The notes below the pieces were generated by a model, which did no database searches, was not told where the DNA came from, and worked only from the letters and a program-made list of their open reading frames with translations. This document shows positions 17,523-24,680 of a DNA stretch of 41,247 bases, piece by piece (position 1 is the stretch's first letter; each line of letters starts with the position of its first letter). Origin of the DNA: CAZDML01 sp964506645 (lineage in GTDB: Bacteria; Elusimicrobiota; Elusimicrobia; 2-01-FULL-59-12). A program made the position numbers and the translations under genes. The stretch spans positions 1 through 41,247 of the forward strand of contig CAZDML010000006.1 of NCBI GenBank assembly GCA_964506645.1, in the 5' to 3' direction.

Positions 17523-18443
17523 ATGTCTACAACGGCTTGGATGTGGGTTATTTTCTTGAGTATGGTCGGAGGAGCGCTGGCGGTCGATTTAGGGCTTTTG
17601 CAGCCAGCACATAGTCATAAGCCGATGCCATTACGTCGCGCCATCGCATGGACTGTTATCTGGATTCTTGCGGCGTTTGCCTTTAGTGGGATTATTGCGG
17701 TGGTTTGGGGGCAAACGAAAACACTGGAGTTTTTGACCGGTTTTGTTGTCGAAAAATCGCTGAGTATCGATAATATGTTTGTTTTTTACATGATCTTTAA
17801 TTTCTTTAAAGTCGCGCCCGCACAGCAGCCGCGTATCTTAAAGTATGGGATTCTCGGGGCTATTGGAATGCGTCTGGCCATTATTTTCGCAGGTGTAGAA
17901 CTTCTCAATCGTTTTCATTGGGTGACGTATCTCTTTGGAGGCATTCTCATTCTGACAGCATTTCGCATGCTAATCGAAGGGGAAAAAGAAGTGGATCCTT
18001 CCAAGAACCCGGTCTTTAAGCTCTTATCTCGTTTTTTACCTTTTGATACGAATCCGAACCATGAGCACTTCTTCTTGCATCGTGACGGGCAGCGATTTGG
18101 AACATCGCTCTTGGCGGCCCTGGTGATCGTGGAAGTCTCGGATCTCGTATTTGCTGTGGATTCTATTCCCGCCGTTCTGGCCATTTCAAAAGATCCGTTT
18201 ATCGTTTTTACTTCCAATGTATTTGCGATTCTGGGTCTGCGCTCGTTGTATTTTGTGCTGAGTGGCTTTATCGGTCTTTTTCGTTATCTTAAATACGGCC
18301 TGGTGATTGTTCTCTTCTTTATTGGTTTTAAGATGCTGGTGGCAGAGATCTATCATATCCCTGTCTCACTTTCTTTGGCGGTCATTGTGGTAACGATTGG
18401 CCTATCCATGGCCGCTTCTGTGCTGATTAAACTGGAGAAATAA
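17523..18443 (+). CDS. TerC/Alx-family integral membrane protein
   Basis: 306 residues with about eight hydrophobic segments. Family motifs: FLTGFVVEKSLSIDNMFVF (about 65-83) and VIVEVSDLVFAVDSIPAVLA followed by ISKDPFIVFTSN (about 200-232), which contain the acidic residues thought to bind metal. TerC proteins are linked to tellurite resistance and Alx to manganese export; they may also metallate exported proteins. The ATG is at 17523, immediately after the rsmE stop, with CGGAG as ribosome site. The AI-2E-type permease follows after 2 bases, so the genes are probably co-transcribed. No Mn riboswitch can be placed upstream, because rsmE abuts it. Confidence 0.92.
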   Translation: MSTTAWMWVIFLSMVGGALAVDLGLLQPAHSHKPMPLRRAIAWTVIWILAAFAFSGIIAVVWGQTKTLEFLTGFVVEKSLSIDNMFVFYMIFNFFKVAPAQQPRILKYGILGAIGMRLAIIFAGVELLNRFHWVTYLFGGILILTAFRMLIEGEKEVDPSKNPVFKLLSRFLPFDTNPNHEHFFLHRDGQRFGTSLLAALVIVEVSDLVFAVDSIPAVLAISKDPFIVFTSNVFAILGLRSLYFVLSGFIGLFRYLKYGLVIVLFFIGFKMLVAEIYHIPVSLSLAVIVVTIGLSMAASVLIKLEK

Positions 18444-18445
18444 AG

Positions 18446-19537
18446 ATGAACCAATCACATCCCACAACTCGTCGGAGTGCCGTGTTTTTTCTTGGGGTCT
18501 TTATTTTTCTGTTGTACCAGGCGCTACGTATTCTAGAGCCTTTCTTCTTGTCTTTTGCATCGGCGTTGATTGTCTGCATGCTGGTATATCCATTGCATCG
18601 CTCTATTCAGCGTGGGTGGCCGAAGGGAAATCCCTCCTTACACGCGGGCGTGACGACCCTGCTCGTGGTCGTTCTTGGGTGCATCCCATTCCTTGGACTT
18701 ATCACAATGGTTGTGAGTGAAAGTGCGCTCATCATTCCGATATTAACGCGTGTTCAGAACCAAATTGTGCATTTTGAAAAGGCTCAGTTTTGGGCACAAT
18801 ACCCGCGATTGGCAGAAGGGTATTTCCATTTACAAAAGATGCTCTCCTCTATGGGTGTTGATGTGCAGGATGTCGTATTGCAAACAGGACTTTCTTCTCT
18901 TGAAAATGTATCTCAATGGGGGACTACAGCGGCCAAAGGGTCGGTCATTGCATTGGCCGGTGCGTTGGTGACAATTGTCATTTTGTTTTTTCTTTTTCGA
19001 GATGGGGAGCGCTACTTGCATCGATTAATTCGTTTAATTCCACTCCCGGTGATCTACCAAACCCAGATCATTGCTCGGCTTGAGAGTTTGGTCTACCGAT
19101 TGGTCCGAGGGACTATTTTGACATTGCTGGCTCAAATGACGATCGCTATGACGACCTATTGGATGTTGGGTGTTCCTGCGGCGATTATTTTGGGTTTGCT
19201 CACCGGAGTTGCAAGTCTTATCCCTCTGGTAGGCACTGCGCTGATCTGGATCCCCATAGGCGTGTACTATCTTTCTTTACAGGCTTCTGGAAAAGCGCTC
19301 ATCGTTTTTACGGTGGGAGTGTTTATCTCCACTATGGATAATGTGCTTAAACCCTATCTGATCGGTCGGAAAGCACCGCTTTCTTTGGTGTTTCTTTTTC
19401 TCGGTTTACTGGGGGGCATGAAGTTGTATGGCATCAAAGGAGTGTTAATCGGACCTCTGGTGATGACCCTGGTTGCTGCTTTTATTGAAATATATGCGGA
19501 ATACTATTTGCCGGAGGTCGAGCGACGTGCCCCATAA
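18446..19537 (+). CDS. AI-2E family (PerM/YdiK-like) permease
   Basis: 363 residues with the family layout: two N-terminal membrane segments (about 12-60), a third near 66-90 (TTLLVVVLGCIPFLGLITMVV), a soluble section (90-165), then a C-terminal cluster including LLTGVASLIPLVGTALIWIP (about 250-270) and MDNVLKPYLIGRKAPLSLVF (about 293-312). Substrates of this family vary (autoinducer-2, sodium/proton exchange, small molecules) and cannot be predicted here. It sits 2 bases after terC and overlaps the GTG start of mtaB by 11 bases. Confidence 0.92.
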   Translation: MNQSHPTTRRSAVFFLGVFIFLLYQALRILEPFFLSFASALIVCMLVYPLHRSIQRGWPKGNPSLHAGVTTLLVVVLGCIPFLGLITMVVSESALIIPILTRVQNQIVHFEKAQFWAQYPRLAEGYFHLQKMLSSMGVDVQDVVLQTGLSSLENVSQWGTTAAKGSVIALAGALVTIVILFFLFRDGERYLHRLIRLIPLPVIYQTQIIARLESLVYRLVRGTILTLLAQMTIAMTTYWMLGVPAAIILGLLTGVASLIPLVGTALIWIPIGVYYLSLQASGKALIVFTVGVFISTMDNVLKPYLIGRKAPLSLVFLFLGLLGGMKLYGIKGVLIGPLVMTLVAAFIEIYAEYYLPEVERRAP

Positions 19538-20762
19538 AACGGTCGCGTTTCATACGTTTGGTTGTAAAGTCAATCAGTACGAGACTGAAGAATTGCGCAA
19601 TCAGCTGACGCTGGGAGGCTTTCGCGTCGTTCCGATGGAAGCCAAGGCTGATGTGGTGATCGTGAACTCCTGCAGTGTGACGGCGGATGCAGACAGTTCC
19701 TGTCGTCAGCTTGTACGCAAAGTCTTGCGTGAACAGCCAGAGAGCCGTATTGTGGTGACAGGGTGCTATGCCGAGCGAAGCCCTGACGAACTCCGAGAAT
19801 TGTCGCCTCGAGTGGAAGTTTTTGGCAACCACGAAAAGCCACTCATTGCCATGGCCCTGGGAGTTCCCACGGCCTGCGTGGAAGCGGCGGCTCAATCCGG
19901 TGTGACCGCGCTTGCAGATCGCACCCGAGCCTATATCAAAGTTCAGGACGGCTGCGATGCCAAGTGTACTTACTGCATTATTCCAACGGTACGCCCGAAT
20001 CTTGTGTGCCGACCTCCGGAGCTCATCCTCAAAGAGGCAACCACGCTCATCGAACGTGGGTTTAAAGAAATCGTCCTGACGGGTGTTCGGTTGGGTCGCT
20101 ATCAATCGGAGGCTTGGGATTTAACACGGCTTATCGATGCGCTGGTGGCTCTCCCGGGAGACTTTCGTATTCGACTTTCTTCCATTGAGATGACAGAAAT
20201 CGCCGATTCGCTGATTGATCGGATGGCCCGAGAACCTAAACTTTGCGCTTTCTTTCACATTCCTCTTCAGTCTGGAGATAATGACGTCCTCCAGCGGATG
20301 GGCCGCTGGTATACCGCTGATGAATACCGTGCTCGCGTGCAGCAAATTAAGGCGCGTATCCCAGACATCGCACTTTCGGCGGATGTGATTGTGGGATTCC
20401 CAGGAGAAGAAACAAAAAATTTTGAAAACACCATTCGGCTTGTCGAAGAGGAAGGTTTCAGTCGGCTTCACGTCTTTCGCTTTTCATCCCGTCCGGGAAC
20501 CCCTGCCGAACGTCTCAAAAAACATGTAGATCCCAGGACAAAAAGTGCCCGCACACGCGCATTAATTCAGGTGGATAAAACACTCCGATATCGCTATGCC
20601 AGCCGTTTCCTTAACCGCGATTTGCGTGTCTTAATGGAAGTGGGTGGGGGATACACCGAGCGATATGTGCGCGTACGTCCGGCAGCGTTTATCCCTGAAG
20701 GTACCTTTCAGTCTTTGAAGCCCATTCGTATTACTTCGGAAGCGATTCTTGAAACGGCGTAA
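19527..20762 (+). CDS. mtaB: tRNA t6A37 methylthiotransferase MtaB
   Basis: I take GTG 19527, which has GGAGG at 19513-19517, giving 411 residues; the upstream in-frame start at 19473 would lie inside the permease gene. The UPF0004 domain has cysteines C13 (TFGCKVNQYE), C49 (VNSCSVT) and C80 (VTGCYAE) for one 4Fe-4S cluster. The radical SAM domain has C143-x3-C147-x2-C150 (DGCDAKCTYC). A short TRAM-like end follows. TFGCKVNQYE is typical of MtaB rather than MiaB. It converts t6A to ms2t6A at position 37 of tRNAs reading ANN codons. It overlaps the upstream permease by 11 bases. Confidence 0.95.
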   Translation: MPHKTVAFHTFGCKVNQYETEELRNQLTLGGFRVVPMEAKADVVIVNSCSVTADADSSCRQLVRKVLREQPESRIVVTGCYAERSPDELRELSPRVEVFGNHEKPLIAMALGVPTACVEAAAQSGVTALADRTRAYIKVQDGCDAKCTYCIIPTVRPNLVCRPPELILKEATTLIERGFKEIVLTGVRLGRYQSEAWDLTRLIDALVALPGDFRIRLSSIEMTEIADSLIDRMAREPKLCAFFHIPLQSGDNDVLQRMGRWYTADEYRARVQQIKARIPDIALSADVIVGFPGEETKNFENTIRLVEEEGFSRLHVFRFSSRPGTPAERLKKHVDPRTKSARTRALIQVDKTLRYRYASRFLNRDLRVLMEVGGGYTERYVRVRPAAFIPEGTFQSLKPIRITSEAILETA

Positions 20763-20769
20763 TTACGGG

Positions 20770-20798
20770 TTGCAAATCCGCTCGAAAACCGATATAGA
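20770..20798 (+). promoter_or_regulatory. Sigma-70 promoter of the yqjD-like operon
   Basis: TTGCAA at 20770-20775, a 17-base spacer and TATAGA at 20793-20798. A strong TAGGAGG ribosome site follows at about 20818-20824, ahead of the ATG at 20832. Confidence 0.8.
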
Positions 20799-20831
20799 GT
20801 CTTAGTCACCTTTGTCTAGGAGGATCACCGA

Positions 20832-21074
20832 ATGAAAGACCATCAAGATTTTTCCAGAACGGTTGAAGAAAACATGGAACGGCTGCGTGATCGCGCTGAG
20901 CAAACAAAAGAACGCTTAACCGAGGGTGCTGAAGAGGCTCTTGAGAAAGGCGAAGAAGTGTGGCGAGACGCCAAAGCCCTCGTTAAAAAACACCCGATGG
21001 AAGCCGTTGGGGTTGCGCTTCTCATTGGTGCTGCGATAGGAGTGCTGCTCAGCAGCCGCCGGACCAGAGACTAA
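20832..21074 (+). CDS. YqjD/ElaB-like (DUF883) membrane-anchored stress protein
   Basis: 80 residues. A highly charged amphipathic helix (1-52; NMERLRDRAEQTKERLTEGA) is followed by the family's hinge KKHPMEAVGVALLIGAAIG, a single membrane segment (about 58-73) and a basic tail SSRRTRD. In E. coli YqjD/ElaB are inner-membrane C-tail-anchored proteins that bind ribosomes in stationary phase. It is the first gene of a three-gene unit with holin-X-like and small hypothetical partners, matching yqjD-yqjE-yqjK order. It has its own promoter and a good ribosome site. Confidence 0.88.
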   Translation: MKDHQDFSRTVEENMERLRDRAEQTKERLTEGAEEALEKGEEVWRDAKALVKKHPMEAVGVALLIGAAIGVLLSSRRTRD

Positions 21075-21075
21075 T

Positions 21076-21471
21076 ATGCCGACAGAAACAGAACCTCAGG
21101 ACGCTCCGTCCCATACCCGGTCCTTTCTCGGTCATGTGATCAGCCTGTTGCGGGATCATCTGGCACTCGCCGATCTGGAGTTGAAATATGAGATCAGCCA
21201 GTTGCAGCGTAGAGGGCTCGTGCTGGCGATCGCGGGGCTCTTTATCTTGATCGCTTTTGTCCTACTTCAGGTTGGGCTAGTGGCTTACGGGATTTCCTTA
21301 GGCTACAGTTTGGTTAAAGTCTGTGCCGTTTTAGCTTTTGGCTATGGGGCGGTCGCAGCGGCTTTGGTCCTCTTTCTGGGACGCCGCGATCCGCAAGCGG
21401 GGGAACCTTTCCAAGGCACCCGGAACGAACTTTCGAAAAATCTTCAATGGATACAAAAACTTTTCTCCTAA
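21076..21471 (+). CDS. YqjE-like phage-holin-superfamily (holin-X) membrane protein
   Basis: 131 residues with two hydrophobic hairpin segments (about 52-76 and 80-104: GLVLAIAGLFILIAFVLLQV, then VLAFGYGAVAAALVLFLG). The preceding region (HVISLLRDHLALADLELKYE) is the usual family N-terminus. It starts 1 base after the yqjD-like stop, and its 3' end overlaps the next gene by 25 bases. The family is found next to yqjD in many bacteria and its biochemical role is not established. It is a chromosomal envelope protein; nothing here indicates a prophage. Confidence 0.85.
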   Translation: MPTETEPQDAPSHTRSFLGHVISLLRDHLALADLELKYEISQLQRRGLVLAIAGLFILIAFVLLQVGLVAYGISLGYSLVKVCAVLAFGYGAVAAALVLFLGRRDPQAGEPFQGTRNELSKNLQWIQKLFS

Positions 21472-21725
21472 AACGTGAGTTGCTGGCCGGCCGTATGGCC
21501 AGCACCCGCTCAGAAACCTCGGTGGAATGGCTGAAACTGGGCTCAACCCTCTTTGGCGCCGGTTTGGGTCTGGTGATGAGCGGTTCTCGGCTGGGATGGG
21601 TCGAGCGATTTACGCAGAAACTGGCCTCTCGCTGGCTGTTCCGCCCTCTTCTGGGGCTTGCCTCTAAAGCAGGTCTGTCCAAATACATACCGACCGACCT
21701 TATCAACGACGTTTTAACCGATTAA
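21447..21725 (+). CDS. YqjK-like small hypothetical protein
   Basis: 92 residues starting at an ATG inside the yqjE-like gene (25-base overlap). It has a basic N-terminus (KREL, RTRS-like), a glycine-rich hydrophobic stretch (STLFGAGLGLVMSGSRLG, about 33-50) and a C-terminus LSKYIPTDLINDVLTD. Position and size match the third gene of the yqjD-yqjE-yqjK unit, but I assign it by context rather than a diagnostic motif. It is possibly membrane-associated. Confidence 0.7.
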   Translation: MDTKTFLLKRELLAGRMASTRSETSVEWLKLGSTLFGAGLGLVMSGSRLGWVERFTQKLASRWLFRPLLGLASKAGLSKYIPTDLINDVLTD

Positions 21726-21763
21726 ACCCTCTAAATTGTTCAGTTTTTGCGCCTATTTTTCGC

Positions 21764-21769
21764 TATAAT
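21764..21769 (+). promoter_or_regulatory. Probable -10 box of the hinT operon
   Basis: A perfect TATAAT 11 bases before the ATG of hinT, which would place the transcript start only about 5 bases upstream of the start codon. The -35 is uncertain (TTGTTC at 21736-21741 is too far, with a spacer of 22). No Shine-Dalgarno lies between. Confidence 0.6.
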
Positions 21770-21780
21770 AATGCCTTCTT

Positions 21781-22125
21781 ATGGCCGACTGCCTGTTCTG
21801 CCGCATCGTCCAGAAGCAGATCCCAGCCACTCTCGTACATGAAGGGAAGAAAAGCCTGGCCTTTCGGGACATCCACCCGAGAGCGCCGATTCATGTTTTG
21901 GTGGTGCCGAAGGATCACGTCGACAATTTAATGGATCTCAGTCCTGCCGCTGTAGACACACTGGCGGATATTCAGGCAACGATTCAAGCGGTCGTACAAA
22001 AAGACAAGCTGGAAGAAACAGGGTTTCGCGTTGTCGTCAACAACGGCCGCGACTCCGGACAAGAAGTGTCCCATTTGCATTACCATATTCTGGGTGGACG
22101 CCGCCTCGCGTGGCCGCCCGGCTGA
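21781..22125 (+). CDS. hinT: HIT-family nucleotide phosphoramidase (HinT-like)
   Basis: 114 residues, a normal HinT length. The N-terminus DCLFCRIVQKQIPATLVHEG has the CxxC of many members. The active-site triad HLHYHILGG (about 98-106) fits HxHxHxx, with the central His acting as nucleophile. These enzymes hydrolyse adenosine phosphoramidates and aminoacyl-adenylates in the cytosol. It heads the run hinT-rpsU-yqeY-dnaG-rpoD. There is no Shine-Dalgarno; a TATAAT box lies just upstream, suggesting a very short 5' leader. Confidence 0.95.
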   Translation: MADCLFCRIVQKQIPATLVHEGKKSLAFRDIHPRAPIHVLVVPKDHVDNLMDLSPAAVDTLADIQATIQAVVQKDKLEETGFRVVVNNGRDSGQEVSHLHYHILGGRRLAWPPG

Positions 22126-22156
22126 TCGTCAGAAACGAAAAGGTGGTGTTACAGCA

Positions 22157-22351
22157 TTGATCGGTATTAAAGTTCGAGAAAATGAAAACATTGATGAAGC
22201 CCTGCGTCGTTTCAAGAAAGAATGCGAACGCAACGGCATTATGCAGGAAATTAAACGCCGGGAATATTATGAACCACCCAGCGTCCGACGCAAAAAGAAA
22301 GCGGCTGAAGCGCGCCGCAAAATGCGTCGAAAAAGCATGAAATCGTACTAA
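22157..22351 (+). CDS. rpsU: Ribosomal protein bS21
   Basis: 64 residues from a TTG start at 22157, preceded by AGGTGG at 22141-22146. Reading further upstream in this frame runs into the hinT gene and adds a non-family extension. The mature pattern KVRENENIDEALRRFKKECER and the Arg/Lys-rich tail RRKKKAAEARRKMRRKS are characteristic. bS21 sits on the small subunit near the anti-Shine-Dalgarno region and aids initiation. It belongs to the classical rpsU-dnaG-rpoD macromolecular synthesis unit. Confidence 0.95.
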   Translation: MIGIKVRENENIDEALRRFKKECERNGIMQEIKRREYYEPPSVRRKKKAAEARRKMRRKSMKSY

Positions 22352-22376
22352 CGTACGTACGTACGCAGGAGTTTTT

Positions 22377-22823
22377 GTGGATCTACAAGCCCGTCTAGCC
22401 CAGGAATTGATGGAAGCGATGAAAAAGCGCGACGCTGTTCGAACGTCGACGCTGCGTATGGTGATTTCCGCCCTTCGCGCCAAAGAGATCGAGCGTCGTA
22501 AGACGCTCACCGATCCCGAGGTGCTCGAAGTGATCGCTACGGAAGCCAAAACACGCAAGGAATCGATCTCCGAATATACCAAGGCTGGGCGGGCCGATCT
22601 TTCCGCCAAGGAAGAGGCCGAGTTGTCTATTTTGCAGTCCTATCTTCCAGAGCCTCTTACCGAGGCAGAACTCCAGACCCTCGTCAAAAGCGCGATCCAG
22701 TCGACCGGTGCGAAAGCCCCGCAGGATATGGGCCGCGTAATGTCGGCACTCATGCCCCAGATTAAGGGCCGAGCCGACGGCAAGCAAGCCCAGCAGCTCG
22801 TGCAGCAACTACTTAAAAATTAA
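22377..22823 (+). CDS. yqeY: YqeY/GatB-like domain protein
   Basis: 148 residues from GTG 22377, with GCAGGAG just upstream. The entire protein is the YqeY family: MKKRDAVRTSTLRMVISALR, a KEIER.K.L region, ILQSYLPEPLTEAEL (about 85-99) and a C-terminal GRVMSALMPQIKGRADGKQA (about 118-137). The fold is related to the tRNA-binding tail of the GatB amidotransferase subunit; a role in tRNA-dependent amidation has been proposed. It lies between rpsU and dnaG, as in many bacteria. Confidence 0.94.
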   Translation: MDLQARLAQELMEAMKKRDAVRTSTLRMVISALRAKEIERRKTLTDPEVLEVIATEAKTRKESISEYTKAGRADLSAKEEAELSILQSYLPEPLTEAELQTLVKSAIQSTGAKAPQDMGRVMSALMPQIKGRADGKQAQQLVQQLLKN

Positions 22824-22833
22824 CTCATACCAC

Positions 22834-22898
22834 TGTCATCCCGGCAGTTCGTAAGCCGGGATCCATGGATCCCCCGCTGACACCCGCGGGGGATGACG
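22834..22898 (+). repeat. REP/MITE-like palindromic element overlapping the dnaG start region
   Basis: Outer arms GTCATCCC (22835-22842) and GGGATGAC (22890-22897) are reverse complements. Inside are a hairpin TCCCGGC (22839-22845)/GCCGGGA (22855-22861), a palindrome ATCCATGGAT (22861-22870) and a hairpin CCCCCGC (22871-22877)/GCGGGGG (22886-22892). The wording resembles dispersed palindromes of many genomes. Its right arm contains the upstream candidate ATG of dnaG. Confidence 0.85.
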
Positions 22899-22907
22899 GA
22901 TAAAAAA

Positions 22908-24668
22908 ATGATTCCAGACAATACCATTGCACGCGTTCGTGAATCGGTGGATCTGGTTGAGCTTATCCGTGAGAGCGTTCAGGGCCTAAAGAAAACAGGC
23001 CGAAACTTTTCGGCCCGTTGTCCGTTTCATCAGGAGAGGACCCCCTCGTTTCACGTGAACCCGGATATGGGAGTCTTCAAATGTTTTGGCTGCGGGGTGG
23101 GGGGAGACGCTTTTAAATTTGTGATGCTCACCGAAGGGATGACCTACCCTGAGGCGATCCGGAAATTAGCGACCCGGGTCGGGATTACGATCGAAGAGAC
23201 CGAGCGCGAAACGCAAAGCGCCGAGGCCAAAGAGCGTGATGTGCTCTACAGTCTCCTCGAAGAAGCGGCCAAGTTCTTTCACAGATATTTAATGGAATCG
23301 CCGGAAGCTGCGTCCGCACTGGACTACCTGCGCAAGCGCGGCGTGACCGACGAAAGCCTGGAAAAGTATCAGATTGGATTTGCTCCAATGTCGGGGCATG
23401 CGCTGCGGGATGCGGCCACGCGCAAAGGCCATGACGTTTCGATTCTTGAGAAAGCCGGGCTCCTGCGCCGCAAAGAAGACGGTCGGGTGCACGATCATTT
23501 TTGGAATCGCATCATGTTTCCCATCTGGGACAGCCAGGGTCACATGATTGCTTTTGGCGGTCGGGCCATGGGGGATGCGCTTCCCAAGTACATCAATTCA
23601 CCCGAAACGCCGGTCTATTCCAAGAGCCGGCACATGTACGGGTTCTACCAGGCTCTGCCGACGATTCGCAAAAAGCGCGAAATCGTCATCCTCGAAGGCT
23701 ACATGGATGTGGTGGTGTGTCACCAGTTTGGTTTTGATGGATCGGTCGCGACGCTGGGGACGGCGCTCACCGATAGTCACGTGAAGCTCTTAAAGCGGTA
23801 TGTGGAGTCCGTGACAATGCTCTTTGACCCGGATGCGGCGGGTGCTAATGCGACGCTGCGCGGTGGTGAACTCCTGATTGCCGAAGGTTTAACGGTACGG
23901 GTCGTGACTCTACCGGACGGGCTCGACCCGGATGAAATTTTAGTGCAGCGCGGCAATGGCGCCCTCGAACAGTACCTGGCGACGGCTGTGCCGTTTATGG
24001 ACTACTACATTGCGCAGATGTTGGCGCGGCATCCGCACGCCTCGCCCGAAGGCAAGCTCGCGGTCGCCAAAGAGGTACTGCCACTCGTTCGCCGGATTAA
24101 AGACCCGCTTTTGCAAGACGAGCATTTAACGAAGCTCGCGGAAGCCCTGCATGCCGACAAAGGCGCGCTGGCTCGGCAGATGAAATTGATGCATGCCGAT
24201 GCGGAATGGAAAGACGCAAAGTCGGCCAAACCGGTGGATGCACCGAAAACAACGCTGCAATCCATTGAAGAAGAAATTTTAATCCTCGCACTGCTGTACC
24301 CCTCGGCCCAAGCGGCGGAGCGGATCGATGCCCTTCTCTGGAAGGATGCGCGCTGTCAGCAGGCGTGGGACGTGCTAAAAACACAAGTGGACGCAGGGGC
24401 TGTGAAACTCACAGAACTTCTGCCGTCCTTGTCGGAAGATCTCCAGGGCTGGCTTATGGCCCTTGCGCTTCAACAGCGCAGCTATACAAAGCCCTTGGAA
24501 AATCTACAAGCGTATATCGACGCCTATGAACGGCAAGACGTGGCGATCGCCCTTCAGCATATGAAGGCTGACATCGACTCTATGCTGGAAGGGCGTATCC
24601 CGATGGACGCTCAAAAGGTTCAAATCTATCACGATTTATCCCGACGCCTGAAGGGGTCGGTACACTAG
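22908..24668 (+). CDS. dnaG: DNA primase DnaG
   Basis: 586 residues from ATG 22908 (MIPDNTIARVRESVDLVELI); an in-frame ATG at 22893 lies inside a palindromic repeat and would add five residues not typical of the family. The zinc domain has CPFHQERTPSFHVNPDMG then FKCFGCG (CHC2 type). The catalytic core is followed by TOPRIM motifs EGYMDVV (about 258-264) and LFDPDAAG (about 300-307). The C-terminal helicase-interacting domain is shorter and less conserved. It synthesises RNA primers for replication. It is followed by rpoD after 12 bases. Confidence 0.96.
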   Translation: MIPDNTIARVRESVDLVELIRESVQGLKKTGRNFSARCPFHQERTPSFHVNPDMGVFKCFGCGVGGDAFKFVMLTEGMTYPEAIRKLATRVGITIEETERETQSAEAKERDVLYSLLEEAAKFFHRYLMESPEAASALDYLRKRGVTDESLEKYQIGFAPMSGHALRDAATRKGHDVSILEKAGLLRRKEDGRVHDHFWNRIMFPIWDSQGHMIAFGGRAMGDALPKYINSPETPVYSKSRHMYGFYQALPTIRKKREIVILEGYMDVVVCHQFGFDGSVATLGTALTDSHVKLLKRYVESVTMLFDPDAAGANATLRGGELLIAEGLTVRVVTLPDGLDPDEILVQRGNGALEQYLATAVPFMDYYIAQMLARHPHASPEGKLAVAKEVLPLVRRIKDPLLQDEHLTKLAEALHADKGALARQMKLMHADAEWKDAKSAKPVDAPKTTLQSIEEEILILALLYPSAQAAERIDALLWKDARCQQAWDVLKTQVDAGAVKLTELLPSLSEDLQGWLMALALQQRSYTKPLENLQAYIDAYERQDVAIALQHMKADIDSMLEGRIPMDAQKVQIYHDLSRRLKGSVH

Positions 24669-24680
24669 GAGAATATTTTC

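Noticed and set aside
21076..21471. Holin-like protein as a sign of a prophage
   Set aside because: The neighbours are yqjD- and yqjK-like genes, a normal chromosomal arrangement, with no phage structural or integrase gene nearby.
22349..22364. Short ACGT tandem repeat between rpsU and yqeY
   Set aside because: Only about three and a half units in a normal intergenic spacer; no evidence that it is more than a chance simple repeat.
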